Source: a virus. From it: a stretch of DNA of 41,704 nucleotides. Position 1 is the first letter of the stretch; each line of letters starts with the position of its first letter. Both the position numbers and the translations under genes were made by a program. This document shows, in pieces, positions 22,462 through 29,076 of the stretch. The DNA lies in the IMG/VR virus record IMGVR_UViG_3300037587_000515, positions 1-41,704 of that record, one strand, 5' to 3'. Under the pieces are notes generated by a model, which ran no database searches, was not told the origin of the DNA, and worked only from the letters and a program-made list of their open reading frames with translations.

Positions 22462-22815
22462 ATGGACACAGCGGACTGGCTGGAGGAGTTGTACGAGGAC
22501 TTGCGGGTACGGGAGCCCCGGCCTAAAGATTCCCTACCTATCAAGCGAATCAACAGGATGGTGACGGTTGCTGATATGCACCTGCTGCCCAACCTAGCTC
22601 ACGTCCTGGCGGCTGCGCTGCGGGCGCTGGATGGACAAGGCTGTTTCCACCAGGCGTCCTACGAAGAGAGGAGCGCCACGGGTTCTCCCATCTATCCCGA
22701 CATCATGCACGCTGGCGAGTGCGGCGCAGAGACATCCTGCGGGGCCTGTGAACGCTGTGCCGTCCTCGCCCAAGCTGAGAGGCTATGCGGGGCGGCATCG
22801 GGAGAGGAGGAGTAG
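22462..22815 (+). CDS. Hypothetical Cys-containing protein
   Basis: This 117-residue protein starts at ATG 22462 behind GAGGAGG. A helical N-terminal half ('WLEELYEDLRVREPRP', 'LPNLAHVLAAALRALDG') precedes a Cys-rich part 'CGAETSCGACERCAVL' that can bind zinc. No family was recognised. Confidence 0.6.
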   Translation: MDTADWLEELYEDLRVREPRPKDSLPIKRINRMVTVADMHLLPNLAHVLAAALRALDGQGCFHQASYEERSATGSPIYPDIMHAGECGAETSCGACERCAVLAQAERLCGAASGEEE

Positions 22816-23004
22816 ATGCCCCTACACACTACGGGGTTGGAACAGCGGGGGCCATGTGGATGCTCCTGCGATTGCCCGAATCAGGGAACGTGGCGCACGA
22901 CCATATTCATGTACCTCTGTGATACGTGCCACAGCTACAAGATGCGGAGTAGACACCAAAGGCCCAACCCTGACGCCCTGGCGGGCAGCGGAGAGGAGGG
23001 GTGA
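22816..23004 (+). CDS. Small Cys-rich protein
   Basis: This 62-residue protein has 'CGCSCDCPNQGTW' and 'YLCDTCHSYKM', six cysteines and a His, so probably one or two zinc ions. It directly abuts the gene before and overlaps the next gene by one base. Confidence 0.6.
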   Translation: MPLHTTGLEQRGPCGCSCDCPNQGTWRTTIFMYLCDTCHSYKMRSRHQRPNPDALAGSGEEG

Positions 23005-23156
23005 TGGGCAACCCACAACGTAGCCGCAAAGTCGCTTGCCCGACTTGCAGGTACGAACGCACCACGTCCAGTAGGTGGCCGTACTGCAAGCTCTGCAAGC
23101 AGAGGATGCTCGACAAGAAGGCCCCAGCGCATAGCGGAGAGACTGCCACATCGTAA
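23004..23156 (+). CDS. Small zinc-finger protein
   Basis: This 50-residue basic protein has 'CPTCRYERTTSSRWPYCKLC', two CxxC pairs 15 residues apart, a compact zinc finger. GAGGAGGGGTG precedes the ATG. The stop (23154-23156) overlaps the unusual start of the next gene. Confidence 0.6.
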   Translation: MGNPQRSRKVACPTCRYERTTSSRWPYCKLCKQRMLDKKAPAHSGETATS

Positions 23157-23752
23157 AGCAATGGCTCCTCCTGCTGGTGCTTGGCGGTGCCCTGGCGCTG
23201 GTAGCCTGGATAGGAGGGAACACTTGGCAAAGTGCGTCGAGCAACACCAAGGGGATCACGGCCCGCTTCATCGATGTGGACGATCCCTCGGCCACAGCGC
23301 CTTATGTAAATGTCACTGCGGATACGAATGGGCGGCACGTTGATGTTCTCCGCACTCAGGCGCGGGTTTGGGCGGTGGTGGCCGTGGGGGCGGAAGCCCC
23401 AGTGCCCACATCGTTGGACATTCTCGATCCAGAGGCTACAGGATGGCTACGAGACCCACGAGTGCTTCCGGTGCCACGAGTGGCTTCTGAAGCCCCCTTC
23501 CGCGACATCATCTGCGCCCCAGAGTTCACCTGGCCCTGCTCCTGGGCGGAGGCCACGGTGATGTGCGAGTCCAGCGGGAACCCGAACGCCTATGCAACCG
23601 AGACAATCAACGGCATCACCTACGAGTTCGTCGGATGGTTCCAAGTCCTAGGAGGCAGCTATGACCCGTACACCAACGCCGTCCAGGCCCACCGCCAGTA
23701 CGTCCAATGGCAGCGAGGGGAGCGAGGCAGGCCATGGCCCGGCTGCCCGTGA
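23150..23752 (+). CDS. Membrane-anchored lysozyme-like (transglycosylase) protein, AUC start
   Basis: The best N-terminus begins at ATC 23150, '(M)VKQWLLLLVLGGALALVAW', giving a basic residue then one membrane span or signal anchor. GGAG lies ten bases upstream, and no ATG/GTG/TTG is available before GTG 23177, which lacks a ribosome site. The C-terminus has 'WAEATVMCESSGNPNAY', with the catalytic Glu of SLT/lysozyme folds, then 'GWFQVLGG', 'YDPYTNAVQAHRQYVQWQRG' and 'PWPGCP', as in phage and actinobacterial lysozyme-like domains. It has about 200 residues. It may act on the wall during entry or exclusion, since it lies in the early region. Confidence 0.65.
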   Translation: MVKQWLLLLVLGGALALVAWIGGNTWQSASSNTKGITARFIDVDDPSATAPYVNVTADTNGRHVDVLRTQARVWAVVAVGAEAPVPTSLDILDPEATGWLRDPRVLPVPRVASEAPFRDIICAPEFTWPCSWAEATVMCESSGNPNAYATETINGITYEFVGWFQVLGGSYDPYTNAVQAHRQYVQWQRGERGRPWPGCP

Positions 23753-23873
23753 GTGTGGCTGGTGCAGGCACGTCCACCTGGGAGAGGTGTGCGAACAGCG
23801 CATTTGGAGGGCATTTCCTGGTGGTAGTGCCTCGTACAACTGTAACTGCTGCTGGAACATAGCTTCTGGGTGA
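23661..23873 (+). CDS. Small Cys-rich protein overlapping the lysozyme-like gene
   Basis: This 70-residue protein has AGGAGG six bases before ATG 23661, which makes the 92-base overlap with the gene before credible. A Thr/Ser-rich N-terminus precedes 'CGWCRHVHLGEVCEQRIW' and 'YNCNCCWNIASG', Cys-rich and possibly zinc-binding. Confidence 0.55.
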   Translation: MTRTPTPSRPTASTSNGSEGSEAGHGPAARECGWCRHVHLGEVCEQRIWRAFPGGSASYNCNCCWNIASG

Positions 23874-23894
23874 ATTGGCCATAGGAGGGATGGG

Positions 23895-24242
23895 ATGAAG
23901 GAGATAGTGATCAACACGCAGTACGGTGGATTTGGGCTAAGCCACAAGGCCTTCCTGCGCTTGCGTGAACTGGGCCAGGTAGAGGCCCAAGATGAGCCCG
24001 ATTGGGGAGAACATTACAGCGACGGCAGTGGGCCTAGAGAGCAGCATGGTTGGGATTCCTTTGGTCAGGATATCCCGCGCGACGATCCACTACTCATCCA
24101 GGTGATACGGGAACTCGGCAAGGCAGCCAACGGCAATTGTGCAAAACTGAAGGTTGTGAAGATTCCTAACGATGTGGACTGGGTGCTTGAGGAGTACGAC
24201 GGACGTGAATGGATCAGCGAATGCCATCGCACATGGCCCTAG
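23895..24242 (+). CDS. Conserved phage hypothetical protein
   Basis: This 115-residue protein begins 'MKEIVINTQYGGFGLSHKAF', has a central 'DIPRDDPLLIQVIRELGKAA' and an end 'LKVVKIPNDVDWVLEEYDG', then 'EWISECHRTW'. I know this arrangement from many phage genomes, where it is annotated only as a conserved protein, with no established function. GGAGGGATGGG precedes the ATG. Confidence 0.8.
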   Translation: MKEIVINTQYGGFGLSHKAFLRLRELGQVEAQDEPDWGEHYSDGSGPREQHGWDSFGQDIPRDDPLLIQVIRELGKAANGNCAKLKVVKIPNDVDWVLEEYDGREWISECHRTWP

Positions 24243-24295
24243 AGCACCAGGAGCCCATGCCGCCTCACTGCCCGACACCGGAGGAGGAAGAGTGA
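24221..24295 (+). CDS. Possible 24-residue peptide
   Basis: This short frame 'MPSHMALEHQEPMPPHCPTP' plus four Glu and a stop starts inside the end of the gene before it and overlaps the next ATG (TGATG). It bridges the gap between two coupled genes. No ribosome site is evident, so it may not be translated. Confidence 0.25.
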   Translation: MPSHMALEHQEPMPPHCPTPEEEE

Positions 24296-24455
24296 TGAGG
24301 ATGAGACCTTTCAGGCTTGCCTACTGTGAGCATTGTGCATGGAAGGGAAAACTCTACAATCGCTCCCCAATGGGTGAGGCTTCTGGCCCCTGCCCACAAT
24401 GTCAAGCGTGGGGACGACTCTACTGGAGCTTGGAGGAAGAGTGATGAGGATGAGA
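24283..24455 (+). repeat. 24-bp direct repeat flanking a small zinc gene
   Basis: Identical 24-bp segments at 24283-24306 and 24432-24455 each carry a GGAGGAAGAG ribosome site and the codons for Met-Arg-Met-Arg. The unit between them (149 bp) is one complete small gene, so the repeat could have mediated its insertion, or could delete it by recombination. Confidence 0.75.
24295..24444 (+). CDS. Small zinc-ribbon protein
   Basis: This protein has 49 residues from ATG 24295 after GGAGGAAGAG. '[15 protein letters not shown]' and '[12 protein letters not shown]' give a two-knuckle zinc ribbon. It lies exactly between the two 24-bp repeats. Confidence 0.65.
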   Translation: MRMRPFRLAYCEHCAWKGKLYNRSPMGEASGPCPQCQAWGRLYWSLEEE

Positions 24456-24530
24456 ACACCCTTGCAAAGTGTGGGCTGGCTCGGTGGTGCCGCGGGTTAC
24501 ACGACAACTGTAAGGAGAGGAGCCCCAACC

Positions 24531-24932
24531 ATGAGTGAGCGGCATTACTGGCTCACGCCGCTGGAGTTCATGGACGCGCTAGACGCCGAGTTCTCTTTCG
24601 ACTTTGATCCGTGCCCACATCCGCGCCCAGATGGGTTCGATGGGCTGACGGTCCCGTGGGGCAAGTCCAACTGGGTCAACCCGCCGTTCACGGGCGGTGT
24701 CATGGCATGGGCGAAGAAGGCCATTGGGGAGCGGGAGCAGGGCAACCTGAGTGTGCTCATCCTGCCCATCTATCAGGTCCGGGTCATCGCCACATTGGGC
24801 GAAGCGGGAGCGGAGATACGTTACGCCGGTTGCCCGCAGTGGCTTGCGATTGAGGATGGTGAGCCTAATCCAGCGCCTCCCTCTAGCCGACAACCCTGCC
24901 TGCTATTGATCTTGGAGCCCCGCCATGAGTGA
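24531..24932 (+). CDS. dam: Phage N6-adenine methyltransferase, Dam type
   Basis: This protein has 133 residues from ATG 24531, which has AAGGAGAGGAG upstream. '[20 protein letters not shown]' and 'DPCPHP' at the start, '[20 protein letters not shown]' with the NPPF catalytic motif near residue 45, then 'NLSVLILP', match phage Dam-like enzymes. It methylates adenine in a short DNA site, protecting the phage from restriction or from its own nucleases. The same frame is open from ATG 24444, in the second 24-bp repeat, so a longer form is possible. Confidence 0.8.
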   Translation: MSERHYWLTPLEFMDALDAEFSFDFDPCPHPRPDGFDGLTVPWGKSNWVNPPFTGGVMAWAKKAIGEREQGNLSVLILPIYQVRVIATLGEAGAEIRYAGCPQWLAIEDGEPNPAPPSSRQPCLLLILEPRHE

Positions 24933-25125
24933 GCGCACGCTGCCCAAGGTCATTATCACGGCGGCACGGTGCCCACAATGCGGGCCGATAGAGGACTTTG
25001 CGCCCGTGGGCTATAAGCGTGGCCCGCTACCGTATCGCTGCACGGCTCGTATTCTGCGCCGCTACCCGACGGTCTGCGCCGCATGTGGCACTCCGGCGCT
25101 TCTGGAGACGGAGCCTTATGAGTGA
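24925..25125 (+). CDS. Small zinc-ribbon protein
   Basis: This 66-residue protein has '[11 protein letters not shown]' and '[14 protein letters not shown]', giving a zinc ribbon. It starts 'MSERTLP', like the next gene ('MSERTVG') and the Dam gene ('MSERHYW'). The shared ATGAGTGAGCG start may reflect repeated cassette duplication. It overlaps the Dam stop. Confidence 0.65.
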   Translation: MSERTLPKVIITAARCPQCGPIEDFAPVGYKRGPLPYRCTARILRRYPTVCAACGTPALLETEPYE

Positions 25126-25336
25126 GCGCACGGTAGGGCAGGAGCAGGACGATGCCGCGTTCGAGGAAGTGCTCGCTAGTTGGTATCGAAGTATGAACTT
25201 GCATCCGCCTGGTTCAACGGGGCTGCCTCCACCAAGAGACAAGTGGCACCATGAACGCCTTGCGCGCCTCGCCTTCGACGCTGGGATGCGTGAGCAGCGG
25301 AGCCGCGGCTGCTGCCAAGAGGAGCGCGATGGCTAG
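25118..25336 (+). CDS. Hypothetical helical protein
   Basis: This 72-residue protein overlaps the zinc gene by eight bases. 'DDAAFEEVLASWYRSMNLHP' and 'WHHERLARLAFDAGMREQRS' are helices, the second typical of small phage proteins. No ligand motif is complete. The function is unknown. Confidence 0.55.
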   Translation: MSERTVGQEQDDAAFEEVLASWYRSMNLHPPGSTGLPPPRDKWHHERLARLAFDAGMREQRSRGCCQEERDG

Positions 25337-25535
25337 GAGCCCTGATCCACACGATCTCTGTCCTGGCTGCGGCACGGAGTTCGGCTACATCTTCGAGGAT
25401 GATCCGGTGGTACTCTGCCGCGCCTGCGACCAGGTGATGCACACAGATTGCTTCGAGCACCATAGGTGCCCAGAGACAGCGGCCGCAGACAGAAAGAAGC
25501 TGGCAGCGTGGGAGAAGGCAGCCCGTCGTGCCTAG
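25329..25535 (+). CDS. Zinc-binding RING/PHD-like small protein
   Basis: This 68-residue protein has 'CPGCGTEFGYIFEDDPVVLC' and 'RACDQVMHTDCFEHHRCP', a C2-C2-H-C-like spacing as in cross-brace zinc folds. Bacterial homologues of such folds are often unassigned. It overlaps the methyltransferase start. Confidence 0.6.
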   Translation: MARSPDPHDLCPGCGTEFGYIFEDDPVVLCRACDQVMHTDCFEHHRCPETAAADRKKLAAWEKAARRA

Positions 25536-26403
25536 CGCCCTGGTGGACACCGGCTCCTGCCCGCCATGCCGAGAGCCTGAGCGGGATCCGTGCAAGTGCG
25601 ATGAGGCTGTCGCTATCAGCAGTGTGGGACCTGAGTGCCACCCGGCCCCAAAGCCCTACTACCAGGACGAGGCGGTGACGATCTACCATGGCGATTGCCG
25701 CAGCCTATTGCCAGGATTGCGGTGGGACGTGACGATCACCGACCCGCCCTATGATGAGCAGGTTCACTCGCGGGGTGGGAGCGTTGTACGTTACGATGGC
25801 GGCCCCGATATTGCGAAGCTTCCATTTGCACCACTGGAGAATCCTAGTGCGATTGCTGCACTCATCGCCGCTGGCTGTACGCGGTGGGCTTTAGTGTTCT
25901 GCGCGGTGCGGCAGATCGAGCGGTGGGCACTCGGCTTTGAGGGCTCCTCATGGAATGTCCCGCGTGTGATGGCGTGGGTAAAGCCCGATGCCTCGCCGCA
26001 GTTTTCGGGGGATCGGCCAGGGCACGGATTCGAGTCAATTATCCTTGCCCATCCCGTAGGCAAAACGCGGTGGAATGGCGGCGGGCACAAGGGAGTCTTC
26101 ACGCACAACCGGATGGACTACGACAGCGGCTCGCTGCACCCAACACAAAAGCCGCTGAAGTTGATGCGCCAACTCGTGCAGCTATTCAGCGACGAAGGCG
26201 AGACGATCCTCGATCCCTTCATGGGCTCCGGCACTACGCTCCGCGCCGCTAAGGACTTAGGCCGCAAGGCCATCGGTATCGAGATCGAGGAACGCTGGTG
26301 TGAGGTGGCCGCGAACCGCATGGCCCAGGCTGCGCTGCCCCTAGACGTGCCGCCCGCGCCCGACCAGCGCCAGGCCGCGCTGTTCCCAGAGGAGTTGCCA
26401 TGA
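25528..26403 (+). CDS. DNA methyltransferase (N6-adenine or N4-cytosine, DPPY type)
   Basis: This protein has 291 residues from GTG 25528. Motif IV 'TITDPPYDEQVHSRGG' is near residue 70, then 'HPTQKPLKLMRQLVQLFSDE', then the AdoMet motif 'ILDPFMGSGTTLRAAKDLGR' and 'AIGIEIEERWCEVAANRM'. The order (catalytic motif first, AdoMet motif last) is the beta class. An N-terminal Cys-rich stretch ('CPPCREPERDPCKC') is unusual and may be a zinc add-on. With the Dam-type gene upstream, the phage carries two modification enzymes and no recognised cognate restriction enzyme. Confidence 0.9.
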   Translation: MPSALVDTGSCPPCREPERDPCKCDEAVAISSVGPECHPAPKPYYQDEAVTIYHGDCRSLLPGLRWDVTITDPPYDEQVHSRGGSVVRYDGGPDIAKLPFAPLENPSAIAALIAAGCTRWALVFCAVRQIERWALGFEGSSWNVPRVMAWVKPDASPQFSGDRPGHGFESIILAHPVGKTRWNGGGHKGVFTHNRMDYDSGSLHPTQKPLKLMRQLVQLFSDEGETILDPFMGSGTTLRAAKDLGRKAIGIEIEERWCEVAANRMAQAALPLDVPPAPDQRQAALFPEELP

Positions 26404-26657
26404 GCACGATTGAGGAACGCTGGCTGGCGATAGAGAAGGCCGTTGTAGTCTATGGCTGCGCTGAGGCTGACGTGATGGGCGTCGCGGATGTGATGCCCGA
26501 AGTAGCCGTTGAGGCTGCTGGGGAACTGTGGGCCGCTATCAAGGCCGGGTTCCTCGCCGTGCTGGAGGAGCTGCCGGTGAATCCCCAGCATCCACACGAT
26601 AAGGAATTGCACGCGGCTGTCCTTCGGCTCCGCCGCCGCATCCAGGCGCTAGGATGA
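26400..26657 (+). CDS. Hypothetical helical protein
   Basis: This 85-residue protein is ATGA-coupled to the methyltransferase. It is wholly helical ('MSTIEERWLAIEKAVVVYGC', 'ELHAAVLRLRRRIQALG'). No family was recognised. Its end overlaps the next ATG. Confidence 0.6.
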   Translation: MSTIEERWLAIEKAVVVYGCAEADVMGVADVMPEVAVEAAGELWAAIKAGFLAVLEELPVNPQHPHDKELHAAVLRLRRRIQALG

Positions 26658-26800
26658 CCCAGCTCACCCGCCGGCAGCAGGAAGCCTGGGAGCTGAGGCA
26701 GGAAGGGCTGCTCCACAAGGAGATCGCCCTCCGTATGGGCATCAAGACGACCACGGTATCGACGCACCTACACCGGGCGGAGGAGAAAGCAAGGAGGTAG
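26654..26800 (+). CDS. LuxR/sigma-region-4-type helix-turn-helix protein
   Basis: This 48-residue protein is almost only a DNA-binding domain: 'LTRRQQEAWELRQEGLLHKE' followed by 'IALRMGIKTTTVSTHLHRAE'. This is the helix order of GerE/LuxR and sigma-70 region 4, with the 'T.R..E...L...G...KEIA' pattern. It could be a phage transcription regulator or an anti-sigma mimic. It sits just before the regulatory RNA block, a suitable target. Confidence 0.75.
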   Translation: MTQLTRRQQEAWELRQEGLLHKEIALRMGIKTTTVSTHLHRAEEKARR

Positions 26801-26802
26801 GG

Positions 26803-27060
26803 ATGGAAGCAGAACTGACAGCTATTCTCAAGTCACAGGAACGCCAGAAAGAGCGAGTGCGCGAAGAGCTTATCAGACGAGCTACCAGCCACGGGCGAGA
26901 GCTACTCCGCTTAGCCCGGAAACTTACAGAGGAGAAGGATGCCCTTATCAACGCTCTGGGCGAGTGCCAGACACAGCCCCACACCATCGACCGGCTATGT
27001 GCTGTCTACATGGAGAAGCGCGACCTCATCAGGGAGCTGAAGGGGGAGCCTCTTATCTAG
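26803..27060 (+). CDS. Coiled-coil protein
   Basis: This 85-residue protein has long charged helices ('AILKSQERQKERVREELIRR', 'LLRLARKLTEEKDALINALG'). GGAGGTAGGG precedes the ATG. It closes the operon: the next 478 bases hold no convincing gene. Confidence 0.6.
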   Translation: MEAELTAILKSQERQKERVREELIRRATSHGRELLRLARKLTEEKDALINALGECQTQPHTIDRLCAVYMEKRDLIRELKGEPLI

Positions 27061-27090
27061 CGAGCGGCGCCAGAGACTCAGACGCCCCGC

Positions 27091-27126
27091 TTGACGCAGG
27101 GCGAAGGAGCGTGCTAGTGTTAGCAC
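27091..27126 (+). promoter_or_regulatory. Promoter with operator palindrome over the -10
   Basis: TTGACG (27091-27096), 18 bases, TAGTGT (27115-27120) preceded by TGC (an extended -10). The -10 lies in the palindrome GTGCTA-GTGT-TAGCAC (27111-27126), a likely repressor site. Transcription would start near 27127 and run into the structured block. A second perfect inverted repeat, TACAACCC / GGGTTGTA (27135-27142 / 27163-27170), lies just downstream. Confidence 0.6.
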
Positions 27127-27249
27127 AACGTGAATACAACCCTGATTATAGCACACGGTTTCGGGTTGTACCACCAGCGGAAGTCTGGGCGGTCATAAGT
27201 CCCTGCCTGTTGGTAGGCTCCACCTACCCCAGCCCGCTATGCGCCAGTT

Positions 27250-27514
27250 GACTTAGGCCCGGTGGAGCCCTGGGAAGCTTACGGAGCTAAGCCAGCGTTG
27301 CCAACAACGGCATTGGGCAGGCGTGAAGGAACGTGGTAGGGGACTTGACCCCTTCGCCCCTATCCCCGACAAGAGTGACGCTCCGCCTTTGGGGCTGGCC
27401 GGTTCCGCGGAGTAGGGCTCAGTCGGTTGACGGCGATGGACGGTTTGCCGGAGCAGAGCCAGCCACATGTGACGCGGGTTTGTGACTAAAATCGCAGACC
27501 CGTGAAGGGGGAGG
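27250..27514 (+). ncRNA. Large structured noncoding RNA upstream of HNH gene (HEARO/OMEGA-like candidate)
   Basis: The non-genic stretch 27061-27538 carries nested complementary pairs: GCCCGGT/ATTGGGC (27257-27263/27312-27318) enclosing GCTTA/TAAGC (27277-27281/27288-27292) and CGTTG/CAACG (27296-27300/27305-27309); TAGGGG/CCCCTA (27337-27342/27357-27362); CTCCGC/GCGGAG (27381-27386/27407-27412); GGCTC/GAGCC (27416-27420/27456-27460). GGCTGGC (27393-27399) with GCCAGCC (27458-27464) would be a pseudoknot competing at its edge with the last. The end is a 13-pair hairpin (27473-27485/27492-27504, loop CTAAAA). The HNH gene begins 34 bases later. HEARO RNAs (the OMEGA RNAs of IsrB) have this size and position, and the GAAGGGGGAGG end recalls them from memory only. 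Confidence 0.6.
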
Positions 27515-27538
27515 TTTGCCTCGAAGGAAAGGCGACGG

Positions 27539-27892
27539 ATGGGCACCTGTGCAGGTGAAGATTGGCAACCGGGTACCGGTGTGTGTGGGGCTTGTTCCCG
27601 TCCTACAAAGAACAAGTGGTTCTGCAGGAGTAGGAGCGCTGACGCAGATAGTTGCCGCAACGTTTGGGCGCGTAACCACTGGTGGGGGTACGCGAGGAGG
27701 GCGGCCATGGAGCGTGACGGCCAGAGCTGCGTTCGTGTCGGCTGCCAGAGTCCTGGGCGCTTGGAGGTTCATCACATTCACCCCCTTGGGGACGGCTCCC
27801 ACTCCCAGACGAGTTGCCGTCATCACCAAGAGAACCTGGAGACGCTTTGCCATGACCACCATGTCGCCGTCACTACTTCGACAAAGCGGTGA
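27539..27892 (+). CDS. Compact HNH endonuclease with N-terminal zinc finger
   Basis: This 117-residue protein has an N-terminal zinc finger: 'VCGACSRPTKNKWFC' with a later 'DSCRNVW'. The nuclease core is 'ARRAAMERDGQSCVRVGCQ', then 'LEVHHIHPLGDG' (catalytic His pair), then 'HHQENLETLCHDHH', matching the H-N-H order with the Asn in 'ENL'. It has no RuvC domain, unlike IsrB/IscB. It is encoded directly after the structured RNA. It may be a homing nicking enzyme, a packaging nuclease, or an RNA-associated nuclease. The ATG has only a weak AAGGAAAGG site; a TTG 23 bases upstream in another frame sits behind GGGGGAGG. Confidence 0.85.
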   Translation: MGTCAGEDWQPGTGVCGACSRPTKNKWFCRSRSADADSCRNVWARNHWWGYARRAAMERDGQSCVRVGCQSPGRLEVHHIHPLGDGSHSQTSCRHHQENLETLCHDHHVAVTTSTKR

Positions 27893-27941
27893 AGAATCTT
27901 TAGGCGAGGGCATAGGGGGTAGCGAAAGGAGAAGGACAGCG

Positions 27942-28217
27942 ATGGCACGGGGACATGACCTGAAGACCCAGCCCAAGTCCTTCGAGGCTGTCGTCTTTGG
28001 GGAGAAAAAGGCAGAATTACGGCGAAACGACCGCGACTTCAGGGTCGGAGACATCCTGATTTTACGGGAGTGGGACCCGGAAACGCAGGAGTATACCGGG
28101 CGGGGCACCCAGGTCGATCTACTCCATGTTTTAGATGCGGCGGCTTCCTTCGGTGCGCTTCGGGGGGGCTACGTGATGCTCTCGCTGGGTGCGGTGCCGG
28201 GGGTGTGGACTGAGTAG
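27942..28217 (+). CDS. DUF3850 / ASCH-like (PUA-fold) protein
   Basis: This protein has 91 residues from ATG 27942 behind AAAGGAGAAGG. 'HDLKTQPKSFEAVVFGEKKA' and 'ELRRNDRDFRVGDILILREW' are the signature of DUF3850, an ASCH/PUA-like fold that probably binds RNA or modified bases. The 'E.R..DRDF.VGD.L.L.E' core is complete. It follows the HNH gene and may be part of the same transcript. Confidence 0.8.
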   Translation: MARGHDLKTQPKSFEAVVFGEKKAELRRNDRDFRVGDILILREWDPETQEYTGRGTQVDLLHVLDAAASFGALRGGYVMLSLGAVPGVWTE

Positions 28218-28219
28218 CC

Positions 28220-28480
28220 GTGACCCAGCCTAAGTGCCGTAACTGTGAGACTGAGATCAAGGAACGCCCTAAGCGGGTGGGCGATCTCTTCTGGGGCGAG
28301 AAGAAGGATGGAGATCCGCTGCTCATGGTGGCGAAGCCGCATTTCCCCACCTGTTCTGGGCACCCGGAGCGGCCCAAGAAGCTGCCGGCGGACAAGGAAG
28401 CAGACTTCCTACGCGACCGGGGCTACTCGGAGGAGCTGATAGCGCAGGCCCTCAAGGAAGCCCAGGCACCGCCAGGCTAG
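28220..28480 (+). CDS. Hypothetical protein with a zinc knuckle
   Basis: This protein has 86 residues from GTG 28220. 'QPKCRNCETEIKERPKRVGD' near the start, then 'HFPTCSGHPE' and a C-terminal helix 'FLRDRGYSEELIAQALKEAQ' like a UBA or resolvase tail. Its last four bases overlap the end of a reverse-strand gene (tail to tail). Confidence 0.6.
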   Translation: MTQPKCRNCETEIKERPKRVGDLFWGEKKDGDPLLMVAKPHFPTCSGHPERPKKLPADKEADFLRDRGYSEELIAQALKEAQAPPG

Positions 28481-28692
28481 GCTTCCACCTCTGCGATAAC
28501 CTCGCGGGCCAGCGCACCCGCGCGTCCCTTCTCAGCGGAGTCGCCTGACCACATGGCCGCAACTGTCTGGTGCAGCGCCTCTAGCAGCCTCTCATTCTGG
28601 GCGCGGAGCCTCCTGTAATCGGCCTCCAATGCGGCAACTGCCCACTGCGGCGTCCTATCTGCTCCTGGCTCTCCTGGTGTCCGGTGTGCCAT
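28477..28692 (-). CDS. Coiled-coil-like hypothetical protein, end of leftward operon
   Basis: This protein has 71 residues from ATG 28692 (reverse strand), overlapping the stop of the gene upstream (TGATG). The sequence 'WAVAALEADYRRLRAQNERL' continues as a helix with heptad features and ends acidic. It is the last gene of the leftward operon. The function is unknown. Confidence 0.6.
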   Translation of the reverse strand: MAHRTPGEPGADRTPQWAVAALEADYRRLRAQNERLLEALHQTVAAMWSGDSAEKGRAGALAREVIAEVEA

Positions 28693-28865
28693 CACGCCTT
28701 CCCCTCAAACCGAACCTTGCCGTTGCTGACGAGCCTGATGATCCAGCGTCGCCACCAACTCGCCGCTACGAAATCGATAGCATCCTGCATTCTACGAAGG
28801 TCGTCCGCGTTCAACCCCACGGCGTCAGCCAACGCCCCACGAGTTTCGTCTGTGCTCTCAGCCAT
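28692..28865 (-). CDS. Small hypothetical protein
   Basis: This 57-residue protein lies on the reverse strand with a TGATG overlap at both ends and GGAGGGGTG before the ATG. It begins 'MAESTDETRGALADAVGLNA', then a helix, and has 'ASWWRRWIIRLVSNGKVRFE', amphipathic and basic, perhaps membrane-touching. The function is unknown. Confidence 0.6.
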   Translation of the reverse strand: MAESTDETRGALADAVGLNADDLRRMQDAIDFVAASWWRRWIIRLVSNGKVRFEGKA

Positions 28866-29056
28866 CACCCCTCCTTCCTCCTAACATCACGTAGCAGCCT
28901 CTCCAGGCCGGCATCCATGACGTCCTGCCGCTTGGCCCGCAGGCACCGGCGCAGCAGGTAGCAGCCCGTATCGTTCAGCTCGTGCTGGTGCTCCTTGAGC
29001 GTGGCTTGGATGTGGTCTCGGACTGCGGCCTCGGTGCCGGCATGTCTGTTGGTCAT
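28865..29056 (-). CDS. Hypothetical helical protein
   Basis: This protein has 63 residues from ATG 29056, chosen for AGGAG at the correct distance; a longer frame without a site reaches 29134. 'EAAVRDHIQATLKEHQHELN' and 'CYLLRRCLRAKRQDVMDAGL' are helices with some basic charge. The function is unknown. Confidence 0.6.
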   Translation of the reverse strand: MTNRHAGTEAAVRDHIQATLKEHQHELNDTGCYLLRRCLRAKRQDVMDAGLERLLRDVRRKEG

Positions 29057-29076
29057 GTTCAGTCTCCTACTCCTGG

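Noticed and set aside
24444-24530. N-terminal extension of the Dam-type methyltransferase
   Set aside because: The start at 24531 has the better ribosome site and the family's usual N-terminus. The extension comes from the duplicated 24-bp repeat, though a longer form is possible.
27257-27318. A tRNA-like fold with a seven-pair acceptor-like stem
   Set aside because: The inner arms do not fit: the anticodon-like loop is six bases, the last arm has a four-base loop, and there is no TTC-type T loop or CCA end. It is better read as part of the larger structured RNA.
27061-27892. A group I intron carrying an HNH gene
   Set aside because: No interrupted exon gene flanks the block and I could not place the conserved core elements with confidence. 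Kept only as an alternative.
27516-28217. A 233-residue frame from TTG 27516 through the ASCH-like gene
   Set aside because: Its first ~140 residues lie in the wrong frame over the HNH gene and are low in protein character. Only the part from ATG 27942 is typical of DUF3850.
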